A DNA stretch of 5,754 bases from Chloroflexota bacterium (GTDB lineage Bacteria; Chloroflexota; Limnocylindria; Limnocylindrales; CSP1-4). Shown here in pieces: positions 5,203 through 5,754 of the stretch (positions within the stretch are counted from its first letter, which is position 1; each line of letters begins with the position of its first letter). Where the stretch lies: assembly GCA_003157175.1 (NCBI GenBank), contig PMIQ01000036.1, positions 1-5,754 of the forward strand. The letters are read 5' to 3'. The notes beneath the pieces were generated by a model. The model was not told the origin of the DNA and searched no databases. It worked only from the letters and a program-made list of their open reading frames with translations. The translations under genes and the position numbers were made by a program.

Positions 5203-5754
5203 CTAGCGCCCCAGAGCCGGGACGTCCATCTCCGCCGGGCCGACGTACCGCGCATCCGGCCGGATGAGCTTGTCGGCCGAGGCCTGTTCGATGGCGTGCG
5301 CGCCCCAGCCGGCCATGCGCGCTAGAGCGAATGTCGGTGGGAAGAGGTCGGGCGGAAGGCCCACCCCCTGGAGGACGGCGGCGGCGTAGTACTCGACGTT
5401 GGTCTTGATGACACGGTCCGGCTTGAGCTCACCGAAGACGCGCAGGACCACGTCCTCGACCTTGACTGCCACGTCGAGCCAGGCGGCCATGTCGGACATG
5501 CCCTCGGCCACTTTGCGGAGGGCGGCGGCGCGGGGGTCGTAGGCGCGATAGACGCGATGGCCGAAGCCCATGATCCGGTCGCCGCGGGCGATTGCCTCGC
5601 GAACCCATTTCTCGGCGTGCTCGGGGGAGCCGATCTCGTGAAGCTGGCTTACGACCTCGGCCGGGGCGCCGCCGTGCAGCGGGCCCTTCAGGGCGCCGAT
5701 GGCGCCGCAGATCGCGCTGGCCAGATCCGAGCGGGTCGAGATGATGACGCGGCA
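5203..5754 (-). CDS. Citrate synthase (CitA-like), C-terminal 183 residues; 5' end outside window
   Basis: Citrate synthase condenses acetyl-CoA (or propionyl-CoA in methylcitrate synthases) with oxaloacetate in the cytoplasm, as the entry step of the TCA or methylcitrate cycle. The frame stays open to the right edge. In the fragment STRSDLASAI is followed by GALKGPLHGGA, with the first catalytic His at residue 27, then IMGFGHRVYRAYDPR with the second catalytic His at residue 66. The third catalytic position, usually Asp in NVD, reads NVE (E121). FALARMAGWGAH follows with a conserved Arg (R146), then LIRP and the closing YVGP. The LHGGAPAEVV and TNVEYYAA wording resembles the actinobacterial CitA-type branch rather than E. 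coli GltA. Citrate and 2-methylcitrate synthase cannot be told apart from this portion. The stop is TAG at 5205-5203. Confidence 0.93.
   Translation of the reverse strand, partial: CRVIISTRSDLASAICGAIGALKGPLHGGAPAEVVSQLHEIGSPEHAEKWVREAIARGDRIMGFGHRVYRAYDPRAAALRKVAEGMSDMAAWLDVAVKVEDVVLRVFGELKPDRVIKTNVEYYAAAVLQGVGLPPDLFPPTFALARMAGWGAHAIEQASADKLIRPDARYVGPAEMDVPALGR

Overview
The window is GC-rich DNA, densely coded, with no RNA genes, insertion sequences, phage genes or CRISPR arrays that I can see. Several traits fit a high-GC soil- or freshwater-type bacterium such as Chloroflexota (Limnocylindria-like) or Actinomycetota: GTG and TTG starts, strong Shine-Dalgarno sites beside one start that looks leaderless, and a CitA-like citrate synthase. 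This placement is inference from style and cannot be made firm from the sequence alone.

Layout from left to right. (1) Bases 1-1227 (+) hold the C-terminal part of a YhaN/SbcC/SMC-type ABC ATPase. It has a coiled coil, signature motif and Walker B, followed by a long Ala/Pro/Glu tail built on a perfect 33-bp tandem repeat. (2) Immediately downstream, 1239-1565 (+), is a small YciI-like protein, probably co-transcribed. (3) Convergent to these, on the minus strand, are two tandem paralogous genes, transcribed in the order 3810-2845 then 2730-1609. Each encodes a membrane-anchored or secreted protein: a short cytoplasmic N-terminus, one hydrophobic segment, a Pro/Ser/Thr/Ala-rich linker, and an extracytoplasmic region that looks like two related beta-rich modules. 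I recognise no named family for them. (4) Divergent from this pair, across an 80-bp gap with a dyad and a possible leaderless promoter, is a 12-TM major facilitator transporter (3891-5150, +). (5) Convergent to the transporter, the C-terminal 183 residues of a citrate synthase (5203-5754, -) run off the right edge.

The genes do not form one obvious pathway. The ATPase belongs with DNA-repair-type proteins, the transporter resembles drug/H+ antiporters, and the citrate synthase is central metabolism. The least-explained part is the tandem pair of exported proteins. They share a strict HGRFQG motif and a C-x9-C cysteine pair, while their linkers have diverged completely. No intergenic stretch exceeds about 115 bases.
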